DNA of 6,034 nt from assembly GCA_030597865.1 (NCBI GenBank), contig JAUVQZ010000178.1, forward strand, positions 1 to 6,034. Direction: 5' to 3'. The translations under genes were made by a program, and so were the position numbers. This DNA is from Pseudomonadota bacterium. Its GTDB lineage: Bacteria > Desulfobacterota > Desulfobulbia > Desulfobulbales > SURF-16. A model generated the notes under the pieces. That model saw nothing but the letters and a program-made list of their open reading frames with translations. It was not told where the DNA came from and ran no database searches. Of the stretch, positions 5,628 to 6,034 are shown one piece after another; the stretch's first letter is position 1, and every line of letters starts with the position of its first letter.

Positions 5628-6034
5628 ACCGCGCCGGGTAGGGTGGTCATTGCCCCAGTAGTCGGGGTTTTTTTAAAGGTAATGCTTTTGCCGTTTGAAA
5701 ATTTAGCCACGGTGTAGGGGCCAGAGGCAATGGGCGGCACCAGTCCTTTTTCATTAAAGGGATGGGTGCTGTAAAATTTCTTAGAGAACACCGGCAGCTC
5801 ACAGGCAATCATATGAATTTCCCGGCTGGGCCGGGCAAAGAAAAACCTGATCTGGCTGGCTGAGAGGACCTTGGCGTGGCTGATGTCCTGATAATAGGAG
5901 GAAAAGAAGGGATGGGCCTCGTCACTTTTCAAGATCTCCAGGGAAAACTTGACATCTTCAGCAGTAAGTGGGGTGCCATCGGAAAAACGAGCCCGGGGGT
6001 CAAGGGTGAAGAGGACCGATTTTTTGTCGGGCGC
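5606..6034 (-). CDS. yejA: YejA peptide-binding protein, upstream fragment (5' end outside window)
   Basis: The frame is open from the window edge (first codon at 6034) and belongs to the same YejA gene. APDKKSVLFTLDPRARFSDGTPLTAEDVKFSLEIL is the standard family-5 stretch 'F-x-L-x-P-x-A-x-F-x-D-G-x-P-x-T-A-x-D-V', followed by KSDEAHPFFSSYYQDISHAKVL and the conserved IASGPYTV. True homology ends at ITFKK (about 5669). Beyond that the frame reads a non-homologous tail, TPTTGAMTTLPGAVCLILRP, and stops at 5606-5608. The signal peptide and roughly the first 100-120 residues lie beyond the window, judged from the ~600-residue length of E. coli YejA. The TTG at 5932 is not a plausible start because the conserved sequence continues upstream of it. 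Confidence 0.85.
   Translation of the reverse strand, partial: APDKKSVLFTLDPRARFSDGTPLTAEDVKFSLEILKSDEAHPFFSSYYQDISHAKVLSASQIRFFFARPSREIHMIACELPVFSKKFYSTHPFNEKGLVPPIASGPYTVAKFSNGKSITFKKTPTTGAMTTLPGAVCLILRP
5667..5680 (-). other. yejA: One-base frameshift site in yejA (A7 tract)
   Basis: On the minus strand the upstream frame reads ACC TTT AAA AAA ACC (T-F-K-K-T), while the downstream frame resumes as AAC CCC GAC TAC TGG (N-P-D-Y-W). Family members read as ...(K/R)-N-P-D-Y-W-G without a gap, so exactly one A is missing from the run of seven (T7 at 5668-5674 on the plus strand). Adding one A, or a -1 slip of a lysyl-tRNA on AAA, restores an uninterrupted protein. Homopolymer sequencing error, true mutation and slippage are all compatible. 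Confidence 0.85.

Noticed and set aside
5667..5680. Classical programmed -1 frameshift heptamer (X XXY YYZ)
   Set aside because: In the reading frame the codons are TTT AAA AAA, so tandem slippage would put the first tRNA on TAA. Only single-tRNA slippage fits, and no stimulatory structure was identified, so I do not call it programmed.

Overview
This window is dominated by one minus-strand operon encoding a YejABEF-type peptide ABC importer. Read 5'->3' on the minus strand, the order is yejA (substrate-binding protein, running off the right edge), yejB and yejE (inner-membrane permeases) and yejF (double ATPase). The protein similarity to the enterobacterial Yej proteins is strong in length and motifs, but several spacers are unlike the compact enterobacterial operon. 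The organism is a Gram-negative bacterium, since the system works with a periplasmic binding protein. A proteobacterium outside the enterics, possibly a sulfur-cycling delta lineage, is a weak guess; nothing in the sequence fixes the taxon.

Layout. 1-279 (+): the 3' end of a gene I do not recognise, ending at a possible intrinsic terminator (255-288) and convergent with the operon. 338-1915 (-): yejF. 1916-2081: a spacer holding a 110-bp element with 24-bp terminal inverted repeats. 2082-3095 (-): yejE. 3101-4156 (-): yejB, 5 bp upstream of yejE. 4157-4574: a 418-bp gene-free spacer with two more unrelated inverted-repeat elements (4201-4314 and 4396-4486) and a GC hairpin that could attenuate transcription. 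4575-6034 (-): yejA, incomplete at the window edge and broken by a one-base frameshift in an A7 tract at 5668-5674.

How the genes work together. YejA would capture peptides in the periplasm, YejB and YejE form the channel, and YejF supplies both nucleotide-binding domains. In E. coli this transporter is the uptake route for microcin C, and homologues elsewhere contribute to resistance to antimicrobial peptides. Whether those roles apply here is inference. With yejA frameshifted, this copy may lack its dedicated binding protein, unless the frameshift is a sequencing error or is bypassed by slippage.

The most notable non-coding feature is that three separate large inverted-repeat structures sit in the two loose junctions of the operon, while the yejB-yejE junction is tight. 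I see no CRISPR array, tRNA, rRNA, transposase gene, or convincing evidence of a wholly new system.
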